From the IMG/VR virus record IMGVR_UViG_3300035185_000025, positions 17,567-81,566 of that record: DNA of 64,000 nucleotides; one strand, written 5' to 3'. How positions within the stretch are numbered: position 1 is the stretch's first letter; every line of letters starts with the position of its first letter. A program made the position numbers and the translations under genes. Shown one piece after another: positions 24,127 to 32,808 of this stretch. The notes beneath the pieces were generated by a model. It saw only the letters and a list, made by a program, of their open reading frames with translations. It was not told the DNA's origin and did not search any database. The DNA comes from a virus.

Positions 24127-24428
24127 TGAGCCTGCGCGCCGACGAGACGATCGCCGTGCTGGTCTACGACGGCACGGTGATCTCCGCGCACATGCGAGGA
24201 CGGCACCGAGACGGCAAGCCCGTCGTCGCGTTCGGCCGCCGCTGGCGAGTCGTGCAGATCAAGCCGACCGACGGCGCGCGCCTCGTCGAACTGCGGGCTG
24301 AGCCGAGCGAGCGGCCGCTCATGTGCTCGGCGTGCGGGTCCTTCGACGTCGATCAGCCCGACATCGGCGGCGCGTTCGAGTGCTCGGAGTGCCCGCGTCG
24401 TGGGCCCGGCAACGGCGTGCTGCTGTGA
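24126..24428 (+). CDS. Zinc-ribbon protein, 100 aa
   Basis: N-terminal small beta barrel-like segment (ETIAVLVYDGTVISAHMRG), then a C-terminal CSACG...CSECP zinc ribbon (residues ~72-90). Cotranslated with the SSB-tailed protein. Likely nucleic-acid binding. Confidence 0.6.
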   Translation: MSLRADETIAVLVYDGTVISAHMRGRHRDGKPVVAFGRRWRVVQIKPTDGARLVELRAEPSERPLMCSACGSFDVDQPDIGGAFECSECPRRGPGNGVLL

Positions 24429-24429
24429 C

Positions 24430-24457
24430 GGGAAGCGCCCGGGCTCGGGCGAGGTAG
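24430..24457 (+). promoter_or_regulatory. Class I promoter
   Basis: GGGAAGC, 16 nt, GGTAG, 7 nt, ATG 24465. Confidence 0.75.
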
Positions 24458-24464
24458 ATCCGGC

Positions 24465-24767
24465 ATGAGCACGAAGCCAGACCCGGCCACCGTCAGTGCA
24501 GAGTCACCCAAGGGCCGCGAACGCATCGCGCGGATCCACACAAGGATCGATTTCCTCGGGACGTGCGATGGCTACATCGCCAAGGCCGAGGCGTCGGCAC
24601 TTCGATGGGCGCTCGCTCGGCTCGACTTCCTCGAGAACCGCGCGCCGAAGATCTCGCAGGCCGCCGCCGCTGACATCATCGAGGCTTGGCGCGTCGACTC
24701 GGTCGAGGACCACAACGGCCGGCCGGTGCTCGACGGGCTCGACCTCGACGCGCTGGGGATCGGCTGA
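24465..24767 (+). CDS. Hypothetical protein, 100 aa
   Basis: MSTKPDPATVSAESPKGRER...; helical with a conserved-looking ALRWALARLDFLENR. First gene of the initiator operon. Unrecognised. Confidence 0.6.
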   Translation: MSTKPDPATVSAESPKGRERIARIHTRIDFLGTCDGYIAKAEASALRWALARLDFLENRAPKISQAAAADIIEAWRVDSVEDHNGRPVLDGLDLDALGIG

Positions 24768-24931
24768 TGGACGCGCAGGCCCGCGCGCGGATCGAACTAG
24801 CGCTGGAAACCGACCGCGACCATGCGGTAAAAGTGGAGAGCCCCAGCAGTGTCAGCTGCCGAGGCTCGGACCGGCACGCGGCCGGATCGACAACCCGAGG
24901 AAGGAAGGGCCGCCGTGCCCGAAGAACATAG
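24767..24931 (+). CDS. Small basic protein, 54 aa
   Basis: TGATG overlap with upstream stop; MDAQARARIELALETDRDHA then Arg/Ser-rich end GRKGRRARRT. Low information; may be a short linker ORF. Confidence 0.4.
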   Translation: MDAQARARIELALETDRDHAVKVESPSSVSCRGSDRHAAGSTTRGRKGRRARRT

Positions 24932-25403
24932 CCCCGCGCAGGCTCACCGCGCAACACCAACCGGCGATCTGGAGCCGGTGAATCCTCTGCTTCCTTGCGG
25001 GCACCGCAAGCTTGCAGGATGCTCTGGATGCGAACCGTCGCCTCACGACCCGGCGACAGCAGAGGCGCTGCTTGAGGCGGGATTCTCCAACGACGCCGAC
25101 CTCGGGCTCGCCGTTCGCCTGTTGGTCACCGAGATCGGGATGACCGATTTCTATATCGGATGGGTCTGGGAGATCGTGTTTGGCCATCGAGCGATGCCGA
25201 CGAAGGCCGAGAGCTTCTCGGTTGGCCCGCGCCGGACAGCGCTCAAGCGCATCGCCGCCATGTGCTCGCGCGTCGAGTGGCCCTGGCAGAAAGATCTCCC
25301 AGAAGGCGTGGAGGTCGCCGTGAGTGACAGGTCAAACCGACGCTGTCCTCACCTTGTGTTCCACAACCTGCTCGGGTGGCGAGGCGGTGGGGTTCATGAC
25401 TAG
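24915..25403 (+). CDS. Hypothetical protein, 162 aa
   Basis: GTG 24915 with AGGAAGG about 9 nt upstream; an earlier in-frame GTG (24849) is less likely. Cys/His cluster near residue 30 (LPCGHRKLAGCSGCEP) and a helical middle. It precedes the initiator, as loader-type or accessory replication proteins do; no family recognised. Confidence 0.55.
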   Translation: MPEEHSPAQAHRATPTGDLEPVNPLLPCGHRKLAGCSGCEPSPHDPATAEALLEAGFSNDADLGLAVRLLVTEIGMTDFYIGWVWEIVFGHRAMPTKAESFSVGPRRTALKRIAAMCSRVEWPWQKDLPEGVEVAVSDRSNRRCPHLVFHNLLGWRGGGVHD

Positions 25404-26451
25404 GCCAGATTGGTGCCCGACGATGCCGCCGTGGGTCCGCCGGATCCCAGTCGGACGCGGGCGAGATCTCAACGTGACCGCCAGGACCGTGATCGAAGGG
25501 CTGTGGTTTTGCGCGCCCGTCTCACGTAGCGGCGCGATGTTCTCCGGCCCTGTCGATCTCGGCCGGTGGACACCATCTGCGTCCGAGCTTGCGGAGGCAA
25601 ACGGGCTCAGCCAGGTCAGCGCAAAGAAGGGTTTGGCGCTTGCGATCTCTGTGGGCTGGGTTACGCGACGAGGCCGATCGCTCGTGCTCGCGTGGGAGTC
25701 GCCAGGCAACTTCGGTGATCTTGCGAGGATCCTCGAGGATCCTCTCAAGGATCCTCTGGGATCCGACGGATCCTCGAGGATCCGGATCCTCGAGGATCCG
25801 TCGGAGGATCCTCGGGTAACCGGCCTCGGATCCTCGGGTAACCGGCCTCGGATCCTCGAGGATCCTTCCATTTTAACTACCCCGCTACCCCAAGCTACCC
25901 CACTACCCCAAACGCGCGAGACGTCGATCTCTGGTGAGCAGTTCGCGCTGATCCCACAGGTGCCCGATCCGGAGCGTGACGCGATCACCGACGCGAAGCT
26001 CCGCGCCTGGTGGGCGGAGATCTTCGTGCCGCTCCGGGCCTCGACCCTCGACGCCTACCGGCCGGGAACCGCGCAACCGATCGCCTGCTCGCCCTCGCGG
26101 CTCAAGGCGATCCGTGCGAGGCTCGTCGAGACATGCCCCGACGAGACCTGGACCGAGCAGCGCGCGCGCCTGACCCACGTGGTTCGAAACGCAGCCGCAC
26201 GAGTCCACGAGCACGCGGGGGCCGAGACCTCGTGGGGCTGGAGTTCGCTCGACGCGATCCAGCCGAAGCACTGGACCGCCGAGAAGAACTTCACGCGGTA
26301 CTACGAGGCTCCGCCGTCTGACCAAGCCGCCGGGAAGCAAGCGCCAGACGTCGAAGTCATCGGTGGCGTGGTCCAATACCCACGAGCAGACGGCACCGAC
26401 TGGGGCACCGCGACGGCCTACGGGGATCCGGCCCGGAGGCGTCCTCGATGA
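25396..26451 (+). CDS. Replication initiator-like wHTH protein carrying the putative origin
   Basis: 351 aa. Residues ~25-110 form a winged helix (RTVIEGLWFCAPVS...ASELAEANGLSQVSAKKGLALAISVGWV), as in phage O-type initiators. The middle (~110-175) is a repeat tract, ILEDP recurring, encoded by dense GGATCC units; the C-terminal domain resembles the helicase-interacting half. The DnaB gene follows with an ATGA overlap, the lambda O-P-like order. It likely binds its own internal repeats and loads the helicase (inference). Confidence 0.7.
   Translation: MTRPDWCPTMPPWVRRIPVGRGRDLNVTARTVIEGLWFCAPVSRSGAMFSGPVDLGRWTPSASELAEANGLSQVSAKKGLALAISVGWVTRRGRSLVLAWESPGNFGDLARILEDPLKDPLGSDGSSRIRILEDPSEDPRVTGLGSSGNRPRILEDPSILTTPLPQATPLPQTRETSISGEQFALIPQVPDPERDAITDAKLRAWWAEIFVPLRASTLDAYRPGTAQPIACSPSRLKAIRARLVETCPDETWTEQRARLTHVVRNAAARVHEHAGAETSWGWSSLDAIQPKHWTAEKNFTRYYEAPPSDQAAGKQAPDVEVIGGVVQYPRADGTDWGTATAYGDPARRRPR
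25727..25865. repeat. GGATCC iteron cluster, putative replication origin
   Basis: Twelve GGATCC units in 139 bp (starting 25727, 25737, 25749, 25759, 25768, 25778, 25784, 25794, 25806, 25828, 25850, 25860), many as GGATCCTCGAGGATCC palindromes. Two perfect 22-bp tandem copies lie at 25811-25832 and 25833-25854. The cluster is inside the initiator gene and adjoins a locally A/T-richer stretch, as in lambda-type origins. Confidence 0.65.
25866..25910. repeat. A/T-richer stretch with four CTACCCC repeats
   Basis: TTTTAA at 25871-25876 followed by CTACCCC at 25877, 25885, 25895 and 25903. Immediately flanks the iterons; candidate unwinding element and second protein-binding array of the origin. 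Confidence 0.5.
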
Positions 26452-27971
26452 GCGACCAAGGTCTCCCCAACAACCCTGCGGCCGAGCTCGCCTGCATCGC
26501 GGCGATCTACGCTCGAGGGATCCCAGGTCTCGACACGGTGGTCGCCGAGGTGCGCGACGCCGAGGCGTTCTTCGTGCCCCGCAACCGGGCGCTGTTCGCC
26601 GCCATGCTGGCCTGCGCAGACGCGGCCGAGCCGATCGCCGACCAACAGATCTTGAGCGAGCTTCGGCGCCTCGGTGAGTTCGATCGAGTTGGCGGCGAGT
26701 CGGCGATCGCCTACATGCGATCGGGGATCACGACGAGGACCGAGGACGCGGCGAGGGCCGTGCGTCGCGACTACCTCCGGCGGCAGTTGTTCACGCAGCT
26801 TCGCGAGGTCTCGGAGCTGCCGCTGCGGAGCGACAACGTCGGCGAGTCGATCGCCGCCGTGCGTCAGGTGCTCGACAGGCTCGAGCGCGACCAGGCGCAG
26901 CTCCGGGTGTCGATCCGAGAGGCCGTCGCGGAGACGCGCACGGAGCTCTACGCGGACCCATCGGAGGCGACTGGGCATGTACCCATCGGCTTCGACTCCG
27001 TCGACTCCTACGCCGGCGTGAGCGAGCCTGGGGACCTCGTGATCCTGGCCGGCGAGTCGGGCACCGGGAAGACGGCGGCGCTGCTGTCGTGGATCCGAAA
27101 CGGCGTGCTCTCGTGGAACCGCGAGTCGGAGCGGTACCGACCTCGACAGATCCAGATCCCGGCGCTCATGTTCTCGGGCGAGATGCTTCTCCCGAAGCTC
27201 GTGCGGCGATGGTTGTCCGACATGGCGCAGATCGACGGCCGCGATCTGCGAGGTCGTCTCGACGCTGGCTGGCTCGAGTCTCGACGCGACGGCAAGACGC
27301 ACCGGCAGATCGTGGAGCGCGAGCTCGACCTGCTCGCCGCCTGCGAGATCGAACTGACCAGGCCGGAGGCTTCGACCGAGATCGACGGGATCGCTGCGAT
27401 CTCCAGGGCGTGGCGCGCGACGAAGGTGGCGAAGTACGGCGCGAGCTCACCGGGTTTGATCGGCGTCGACTTCTTGCAGCTCGTAGAGCCGCCGTCCGGC
27501 CTGCCGCGCAACGCTCGGAGCGACGAGCGCGAGGAGGCGAAGGCGAAGTCGCTCAAGCGGCTTGCGATGTCGACGGGCACGGTGGTCACGGCGCTCTCGC
27601 AGCTCACGGTTCCGACTGGCCGAGAAGGCGAGCGCCCGAAGGTATCGTGGCTGCGCGGGAGCAAGGGGATCCGCAACGCCGCGGACAGGATCTACCTGCT
27701 CCACAGGCCGTGGATCCACGACAACAACGTCGACGACCGCGAGGCCGAATACCAGCGCCTTCGTGGGCTGTACAACGAGGGCCGACTCGGCGATCAGGCC
27801 AAGCGCTTCCACGGGCTCGAGCGCGCGCGGCACTACGCCGAGTTGGGGATCGCCAAGGGTCGAGACGGCGCGGCGTTCCGCTGGCTGCCGCTGGACTTCG
27901 CGCCCGAGTACACGCGCTTCCTGGACCGGCGCGGAAGCGACGACTACGCCGGAGGGTACGACGGCCGATGA
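26448..27971 (+). CDS. Replicative DNA helicase, DnaB family
   Basis: 507 aa. N-terminal helical domain with PAAELACIAAIY and SELRRLGEF; RecA-like core with GESGTGKT (Walker A, ~residue 200), LIGVDFLQL (Walker B) and TALSQL (sensor). Ring helicase that unwinds the fork; the upstream initiator would load it. ATGA overlap with the initiator. Confidence 0.85.
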   Translation: MSDQGLPNNPAAELACIAAIYARGIPGLDTVVAEVRDAEAFFVPRNRALFAAMLACADAAEPIADQQILSELRRLGEFDRVGGESAIAYMRSGITTRTEDAARAVRRDYLRRQLFTQLREVSELPLRSDNVGESIAAVRQVLDRLERDQAQLRVSIREAVAETRTELYADPSEATGHVPIGFDSVDSYAGVSEPGDLVILAGESGTGKTAALLSWIRNGVLSWNRESERYRPRQIQIPALMFSGEMLLPKLVRRWLSDMAQIDGRDLRGRLDAGWLESRRDGKTHRQIVERELDLLAACEIELTRPEASTEIDGIAAISRAWRATKVAKYGASSPGLIGVDFLQLVEPPSGLPRNARSDEREEAKAKSLKRLAMSTGTVVTALSQLTVPTGREGERPKVSWLRGSKGIRNAADRIYLLHRPWIHDNNVDDREAEYQRLRGLYNEGRLGDQAKRFHGLERARHYAELGIAKGRDGAAFRWLPLDFAPEYTRFLDRRGSDDYAGGYDGR

Positions 27972-28369
27972 CCACCGCGACCGCGCCGCCGGCCGAGCTT
28001 CGGGCGCGTGCCCTGATGGAGCTGTGCGCCGACTTCATCGAGCGGGCCGAGGCCAAGGCGAGGTCCGGCGACGGCGACGATGATCGGCGGCTGAGCTTCC
28101 TCGTGGCCCTCGACGAGCTTCGGCGCGTCGCGGAGCGTCGCCCGCTACGACAGGCACCTCCAGGCGCCAACCACCGACACGCTGCCGTGGACAAGTTCGC
28201 CCGGATGGCCAGGGCGTCGCTCGACTCCGTCGCCGAGCGCACCCGAGAGCTCGAATGGAGGCACGCGGCGCTCGAGCTGGATCTCGCCAGGACATCGTCT
28301 GTGCTCGAACGCCGCATCCGGGACCACCGTCGGGCTCGACGCCTGCTGAGGGCAGGATCCACGTCTTGA
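27968..28369 (+). CDS. Helical protein downstream of DnaB, 133 aa
   Basis: MTTATAPPAELRARALMELC...; largely alpha-helical, ending in an Arg-rich coiled coil (ERRIRDHRRARRLLRAG). ATGA overlap with dnaB. Unrecognised; perhaps a helicase accessory. Confidence 0.55.
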   Translation: MTTATAPPAELRARALMELCADFIERAEAKARSGDGDDDRRLSFLVALDELRRVAERRPLRQAPPGANHRHAAVDKFARMARASLDSVAERTRELEWRHAALELDLARTSSVLERRIRDHRRARRLLRAGSTS

Positions 28370-28386
28370 AATCTTCTACGACTCGC

Positions 28387-28402
28387 GCAACCCTACGGGT
28401 GC
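28387..28402. promoter_or_regulatory. Degenerate copy of the GCACCCG palindrome
   Basis: GCAACCCTACGGGTGC ends 3 nt before the ATG of the Cro-like gene; right arm is perfect, left arm has two mismatches. Suggests autoregulation of that gene. TACGGG here also sits 6 nt before ATG. Confidence 0.4.
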
Positions 28403-28405
28403 GCC

Positions 28406-28678
28406 ATGCCGACCCGCCTCACCAGCACCAAGCTTGCGACCGTCGGACGACGGTGGTCGACGGCCGTCCGAACGGAACTCGGTCGGCAGAGCAAGACGCT
28501 CACCGATGTCGCCAAGTCTGCCGGAGTCACGCGCCAATACCTGGGCCGCGTGCTCGACGGTCGGACACCCACCCTACCCGTCGAGACCTACCTCGCTGTC
28601 TGCAAGGCGCTCTCGATCGACCCTAACCGCTACGCCAAGATCGACAGGAGTACACCGCCATGGGAGTCATCCAAATGA
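28406..28678 (+). CDS. Cro/CI-type HTH regulator, 90 aa
   Basis: Residues ~22-70 (RTELGRQSKTLTDVAKSAGVTRQYLGRVLDGR...TYLAVCKALSID) are a clear XRE helix-turn-helix. Its own start overlaps a degenerate GCACCCG palindrome, so it is the best candidate to bind the five operator copies (inference). It overlaps the next gene by ATGA. Confidence 0.75.
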   Translation: MPTRLTSTKLATVGRRWSTAVRTELGRQSKTLTDVAKSAGVTRQYLGRVLDGRTPTLPVETYLAVCKALSIDPNRYAKIDRSTPPWESSK

Positions 28679-29334
28679 GCCGCCAGAATTCCAACCCCGA
28701 CCCAGACGACCCGCAGTTCGTGAAGGCCCGCGCCTTCGATGTGATCTCCGCCCTCGCCTCCGCGCGCGCGCGCCTCGAGAAGCAGAAGGCCGACGCGCTC
28801 GCCAAGTGGACGAAGCTCCTCAGCGACAAGACCAAGCAGTACCGAGAGATCCTGCGCGACCCTGACCACCACAAGGCCGGGCAGAAGGCGAAGGCCGGGT
28901 ACTTCGACAGCGTCGTTGGACTCGTCCAGGAGCGCGACGGGCTCAACGAGGACAAGAAGTCCGACATGGCGGCGCGTAAGGCCAAGATCGCCAAGATCGA
29001 CGAGGCCGACGCCGAAGCCAAGAGCGCGAGCAAGTCAGGCGACGGCGCCCAGATGGCGCTCCTGCAGGACGCGAGCAAGGTCGCCGGCATGCCGTGGGCG
29101 ACCGACGGCACGCTCGGTGTCGTCTACGCGGCGCTGCTGCACCTCGACGAGGCCGGCGCGGATCTCGACGACGACCAGCGCGCGCTGCTTCAGGAGCTCG
29201 CGGAAGTCGACATCGAAGGCGCGGACCTCGGGCTCTCCGCCGAGGAGGCGATCGAGGACGACAGCGAGGTCGAGGCGTTCGAGTCCGAGGACGACGAGGA
29301 GGTCGACCTCGACGACGAGACGTTGCCGTTCTGA
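28675..29334 (+). CDS. Coiled-coil protein with SSB-like C-terminal tip, 219 aa
   Basis: Basic helical N-terminal half (ARARLEKQKADALAKWTKLL), a central helical domain and a long acidic tail ending EVDLDDETLPF, which resembles the SSB tip. ATG 28675 has GGGAG 9 nt upstream. Lies just before the RecE/RecT genes, suggesting a role in single-strand handling; family unknown. Confidence 0.55.
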   Translation: MSRQNSNPDPDDPQFVKARAFDVISALASARARLEKQKADALAKWTKLLSDKTKQYREILRDPDHHKAGQKAKAGYFDSVVGLVQERDGLNEDKKSDMAARKAKIAKIDEADAEAKSASKSGDGAQMALLQDASKVAGMPWATDGTLGVVYAALLHLDEAGADLDDDQRALLQELAEVDIEGADLGLSAEEAIEDDSEVEAFESEDDEEVDLDDETLPF

Positions 29335-29338
29335 TCTC

Positions 29339-29366
29339 GGGAAGCTGACGGCGAGCCCGTTGGTAG
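29339..29366 (+). promoter_or_regulatory. Class I promoter (recombination operon)
   Basis: GGGAAGC, 16 nt, GGTAG, 7 nt, ATG 29374. Confidence 0.75.
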
Positions 29367-29373
29367 AGCGAGC

Positions 29374-29988
29374 ATGAGCACCGAGATCGAGCACCCATTC
29401 TCCGACAACCACGCGCCGCTCTGGTCGCAAGCGGCCCCGAGCGACGCGCAACTCGGGGCCGCTCTGCGCAAGATCGCCGAGGCCAACGGCCAGACCACGA
29501 ACGGGTTCGCCTACTACGCGAAGCGGTTTGTCGAGTGGGCGAGCGATGACGAGTGGCTGTGCCGGATGTCGAAGCGCAAGATCCACCGCGTCAAGATCTT
29601 CGTGCAGCCTGCCGGCCAAATCGACGGCGTACTCGAACGCGCCGTCGAGATGCTCGCGGGTCACAACGTTCCGGGGACGGTGTCCGCAGCGTTTGGTGAA
29701 GACGAGACCTTCGAGCAACTTCGGCGCGAAACGATCAAGCTCCGCGCGCTCCTGGACGCCGAGACGGCGCGACGAAAATCAGCCGAGGAGAGGGTCAATG
29801 TTCTGTCCGAGGCACTCGATAAGGCCCACGGAGAGCAACGCCAGGCAGAGATCGACTATGCCTCGATGAATGCCAGCCTCGAACGGATCGTTGGCGAGCG
29901 GCGCCAGGCAGAGATCGACTCCGCTATGCTGAAGGCCAAACTCGACCGGCTCGTCGCCGTGCTGAGCGAGGTCGCCGGTGACGCCTGA
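29374..29988 (+). CDS. Hypothetical coiled-coil protein, 204 aa
   Basis: Globular N-terminus (SQAAPSDAQLGAALRKIAEA) then a C-terminal coiled coil holding two copies of RQAEID repeats (~residues 152 and 174). Overlaps the RecE-like gene by 11 nt. Unrecognised. Confidence 0.6.
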   Translation: MSTEIEHPFSDNHAPLWSQAAPSDAQLGAALRKIAEANGQTTNGFAYYAKRFVEWASDDEWLCRMSKRKIHRVKIFVQPAGQIDGVLERAVEMLAGHNVPGTVSAAFGEDETFEQLRRETIKLRALLDAETARRKSAEERVNVLSEALDKAHGEQRQAEIDYASMNASLERIVGERRQAEIDSAMLKAKLDRLVAVLSEVAGDA

Positions 29989-30901
29989 GATCCAGGACCT
30001 CGAACCTGGCCAGGCGATCACCGTCGACTGGACCGCGGCCGAGTACCACGCCGACCGCGAGTGCGTGAGCCGATCGATGCTCGTGGATCTCCCGGAGAAT
30101 CCGGCGATCTTCATCGCCAAGCAGCGCGGCGAGATCGAGCCGGCATCGTCGAAGGCGCTGGACTTCGGGACGCACGTGCACCTGGCCCTGCTCGAGCCCT
30201 CGGAGTGGAGCCGTCGCCTGTTCGCTCCGGCGCCCGCGAAGCCGGAAGACGCCGACGGACGCCGAAAGGCCGGGAGCCCGGAGCGCAAACTCTACGACGC
30301 CTGGAAGCTTGAACTGGCCGAGTGGAACGCCGCGCTCGAACTCCGGCCCGACGCGATCGTGCTGAGCGAGGATGCTCGATCCGCAGTCGAGCGCTGCGCC
30401 GGCTCCATGCGCGCTCACCCGATCGTCGCGGCTCTGTTCGACGCCCCCGGGTCCAACGAGCAGACCGTGATCTGGCGATGCCCCGATCCAGATGTGCTCG
30501 TGCGCGTCCGCTGCGATCGCATCGCGTTCCCCGACGCCGACACCGTGGTGGTGTTCGACGCGAAGACGACAGTGAACCCGAGCCCGGAAGCGTTCGGCAA
30601 GTCGATGGCGGTCTACGGCTACGACGTCCAGGGCGCACTCTACAGCGACGCCGTGCGGGCGCTCCACCCAGGCAAGGCCGTCCACTTCATCTTCGGCGCG
30701 GCGAGGTCTCGCGCGCCATGGGAGGCCGCCTGCTACTCGCTCGAAGCCGAGGAGTACGAGGCCGGACACCGCAAGTACATGGCTGCGCTTCACGATCTCG
30801 TGCGGCGCCGAGAAACGAACGACTGGATCGCGCAGTGGCAGCGCGGACTCAACCAAGCCCGGATGCCACGATGGGCACTCACACAGGACCACGACCAATG
30901 A
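29978..30901 (+). CDS. RecE/ExoVIII-like PD-(D/E)XK exonuclease
   Basis: 307 aa, GTG start. Begins with WTAAEYHADRECVSRSMLVDL and has DFGTHVHLALLEP, RCDRIAFPD and VVVFDAKTT, where D...D-x-K gives the metal-binding nuclease core (PD-(D/E)XK, DUF3799-like). It would resect DNA 5' ends for the RecT-like partner next door. The neighbour pair is the standard phage recombination module. Confidence 0.8.
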   Translation: MTPEIQDLEPGQAITVDWTAAEYHADRECVSRSMLVDLPENPAIFIAKQRGEIEPASSKALDFGTHVHLALLEPSEWSRRLFAPAPAKPEDADGRRKAGSPERKLYDAWKLELAEWNAALELRPDAIVLSEDARSAVERCAGSMRAHPIVAALFDAPGSNEQTVIWRCPDPDVLVRVRCDRIAFPDADTVVVFDAKTTVNPSPEAFGKSMAVYGYDVQGALYSDAVRALHPGKAVHFIFGAARSRAPWEAACYSLEAEEYEAGHRKYMAALHDLVRRRETNDWIAQWQRGLNQARMPRWALTQDHDQ

Positions 30902-31668
30902 CCAACGCAGCGCTAGCTACCACCACCAAAGACGACCGCAGCCTCAACGCGTTCAGCTCCGCTGACGCGTTCGAGACCGCCCAACGAATGGCGAGGGCAC
31001 TCGGCGCGAGTTCGCTCGTTCCGGCCGAGTACCGCGGGAACATCTCGAACGTGATGATCGCCATGGAGCTCGCGGCGCGGATCGGCGCGTCCCCGTTCGC
31101 GGTGATGCAGAACCTCGACATCATCCACGGCCGGCCGAGCTTCCGATCAACCTTCCTGATCGCGACCGTCAACGCGTGCGGCCGCTTCACCCCGCTTCGC
31201 TTCCGCTTCGAGGGCGAGCCCGGCACGCAGGCGTGGGGGTGCCGCGCCTACGCCAAGGACACGAAGTCCGAAGATGAGTGCGTTGGGACGCTGATCACCA
31301 TGGGCCTCGCCAAGGCCGAGGGATGGACCAACAAGAAGGGCTCGAAGTGGCTGACGATGCCGGAGCAGATGCTCATGTACAGGGCCGCCGCGTTCTGGAC
31401 ACGCGTCTACGCGCCGGAGTTGAGCCTCGGCATGCACACCCGCGAGGAGCAGGAGGACGTCCATTTCGCGGGGCAGGTCGAGCGCGCGCCGAGCATGCTC
31501 GAGCAGAAGCTCATGCAGATCAACACGCCGGCGCAGGCCGACGAGGAGCCGCAGCTTGTCGACGTCGAGCGCGTCGAAGAGCCGGCCGAAGCCGATGCGC
31601 AGCCGGAGCACGTCGAACACGACCCGGACACGGGCGAGGTCTACGGTGTCGAGGACGACGGGAAGTGA
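30898..31668 (+). CDS. RecT-like single-strand annealing protein
   Basis: 256 aa. QRMARALGASSLVPAEYRG, NVMIAMELAARIGASPFAVM, GRPSFRSTFLIATVNACGRF and a MPEQMLMYRAAAFW motif match the RecT-family phage recombinases. Acidic C-terminal tail. Coupled by ATGA to the nuclease gene; its final codons and TGA form the next class I -35 box. Confidence 0.8.
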   Translation: MTNAALATTTKDDRSLNAFSSADAFETAQRMARALGASSLVPAEYRGNISNVMIAMELAARIGASPFAVMQNLDIIHGRPSFRSTFLIATVNACGRFTPLRFRFEGEPGTQAWGCRAYAKDTKSEDECVGTLITMGLAKAEGWTNKKGSKWLTMPEQMLMYRAAAFWTRVYAPELSLGMHTREEQEDVHFAGQVERAPSMLEQKLMQINTPAQADEEPQLVDVERVEEPAEADAQPEHVEHDPDTGEVYGVEDDGK

Positions 31669-31687
31669 TCGGCGCGGTCGACGGTAG
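31660..31687 (+). promoter_or_regulatory. Class I promoter (variant)
   Basis: GGGAAGT, 16 nt, GGTAG, 7 nt, ATG 31695. Confidence 0.7.
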
Positions 31688-31694
31688 GCCGGAC

Positions 31695-31859
31695 ATGAGC
31701 GCACGTGAGAAACTCGGACCATACGTCTGGGACATGGTCGTCAACCGACCGGACGAGCCGATCTGGTGGGGCGCGGACATACCATCGCTGAAGCCGTCCG
31801 ACGTCCGCGAAATCTGGGACGCGCGACGGGACGCTCATGCCAAGAGGTCGAAGTCATGA
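31695..31859 (+). CDS. Hypothetical protein, 54 aa
   Basis: MSAREKLGPYVWDMVVNRPD...; compact helical protein, class I start, ATGA overlap with the next gene. Unrecognised. Confidence 0.6.
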   Translation: MSAREKLGPYVWDMVVNRPDEPIWWGADIPSLKPSDVREIWDARRDAHAKRSKS

Positions 31860-32290
31860 ATCGTGAGGCGGCACTAGCCCACGGGCGCGAGTGGATGGCG
31901 GCCGGATGGGAGCTGAAGCCGGGCCAGGTCCTTCGGCATGGCGAAGACACCGGGGCCATCGTCCTGGTTGTCGGTGTCCATCTCGCCGAGCGCGGAGCCG
32001 AGGGCTACTGGCTCGATCTTGTGCGCCTCGGAACGGGCGAGAAGATTCACCGACGAGCGCGGCACTATGTTCCCGACCCGCGAGACGACGGGTTCCTCGG
32101 TCACGCGCTCGCGCAGGTCCGTCGTGCGTGGGGTTGGATCGTCGAGGTAGACGTGCTCGCCGATGCCGACGGGTTCGAGGTCGTCTGCCCCGACCTGCGA
32201 GGCGATGACCGTGAGTTGGTTGGCGAGCTTCGGTTCGGAGGCAACACCGAGTCCGAGGCCCTGCTCGCCGCTCGGAAGGCCGCACCGTGA
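31856..32290 (+). CDS. Hypothetical protein, 144 aa
   Basis: MNREAALAHGREWMAAGWEL; alpha/beta soluble protein preceding the resolvase, overlapping it by 4 nt. Unrecognised. Confidence 0.55.
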   Translation: MNREAALAHGREWMAAGWELKPGQVLRHGEDTGAIVLVVGVHLAERGAEGYWLDLVRLGTGEKIHRRARHYVPDPRDDGFLGHALAQVRRAWGWIVEVDVLADADGFEVVCPDLRGDDRELVGELRFGGNTESEALLAARKAAP

Positions 32291-32808
32291 CCGTCGTCAT
32301 CGACCCCGGCCGCAAGACCGGCGTGGCGATCTACGAGGGCACCACGCCGATCGTCGCGGCCTTCACCGACGCGACACCGGCCGAGGCCCACGACCTGCTC
32401 AGCTGGTCGAAGGCGCGCGGGCACACGCACCTCGTGGTCGAGGATCAGCATGCGCCGCGGGATCCGAAGCGCTTCTCGTGGCCGCGGCTCATGACCCTCG
32501 TCCGCAGCGCTCACCGGTGGGTGGTGATCGGCGAGTTGCTCGGGTTCGTGATCGAGCGTCCGAAGTCGAGCGAGTGGCAGAGCGTCATGTTCCGGCCGAT
32601 CCCGACGCACGACGTGGACACCGGGAAGAAGCTCACGACCAAGCATCGCAGCAAGCTCGTCGTCGCGGCGACCTTCGATTGGCTTCCACGGTTCAAGCAG
32701 GGCGAGTCCCCCGAGGACGCGAGGCTCGTGCCCGCCGCGAAGCTGCCGCACGACATCTGCGACGCGGTCGTGATGGGCCGCTGGCACCGCCTGCACAGGA
32801 GCAGCTGA
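32287..32808 (+). CDS. RuvC-like Holliday junction resolvase
   Basis: 173 aa with an RNase H-like fold: VVIDPGRKTGVAIYEG (first Asp), LVVEDQ (Glu) and LPHDICDAVVMG (paired Asp). These acidic residues bind Mg2+ for junction cleavage. It would trim branched DNA before packaging. Downstream of the RecE/RecT operon. Confidence 0.75.
   Translation: MTVVIDPGRKTGVAIYEGTTPIVAAFTDATPAEAHDLLSWSKARGHTHLVVEDQHAPRDPKRFSWPRLMTLVRSAHRWVVIGELLGFVIERPKSSEWQSVMFRPIPTHDVDTGKKLTTKHRSKLVVAATFDWLPRFKQGESPEDARLVPAAKLPHDICDAVVMGRWHRLHRSS

Noticed and set aside
25727-25865. CRISPR-like array in the GGATCC repeats
   Set aside because: Units are short, overlap without unique spacers and lie inside a coding frame; no Cas gene is near. 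Best explained as origin iterons.
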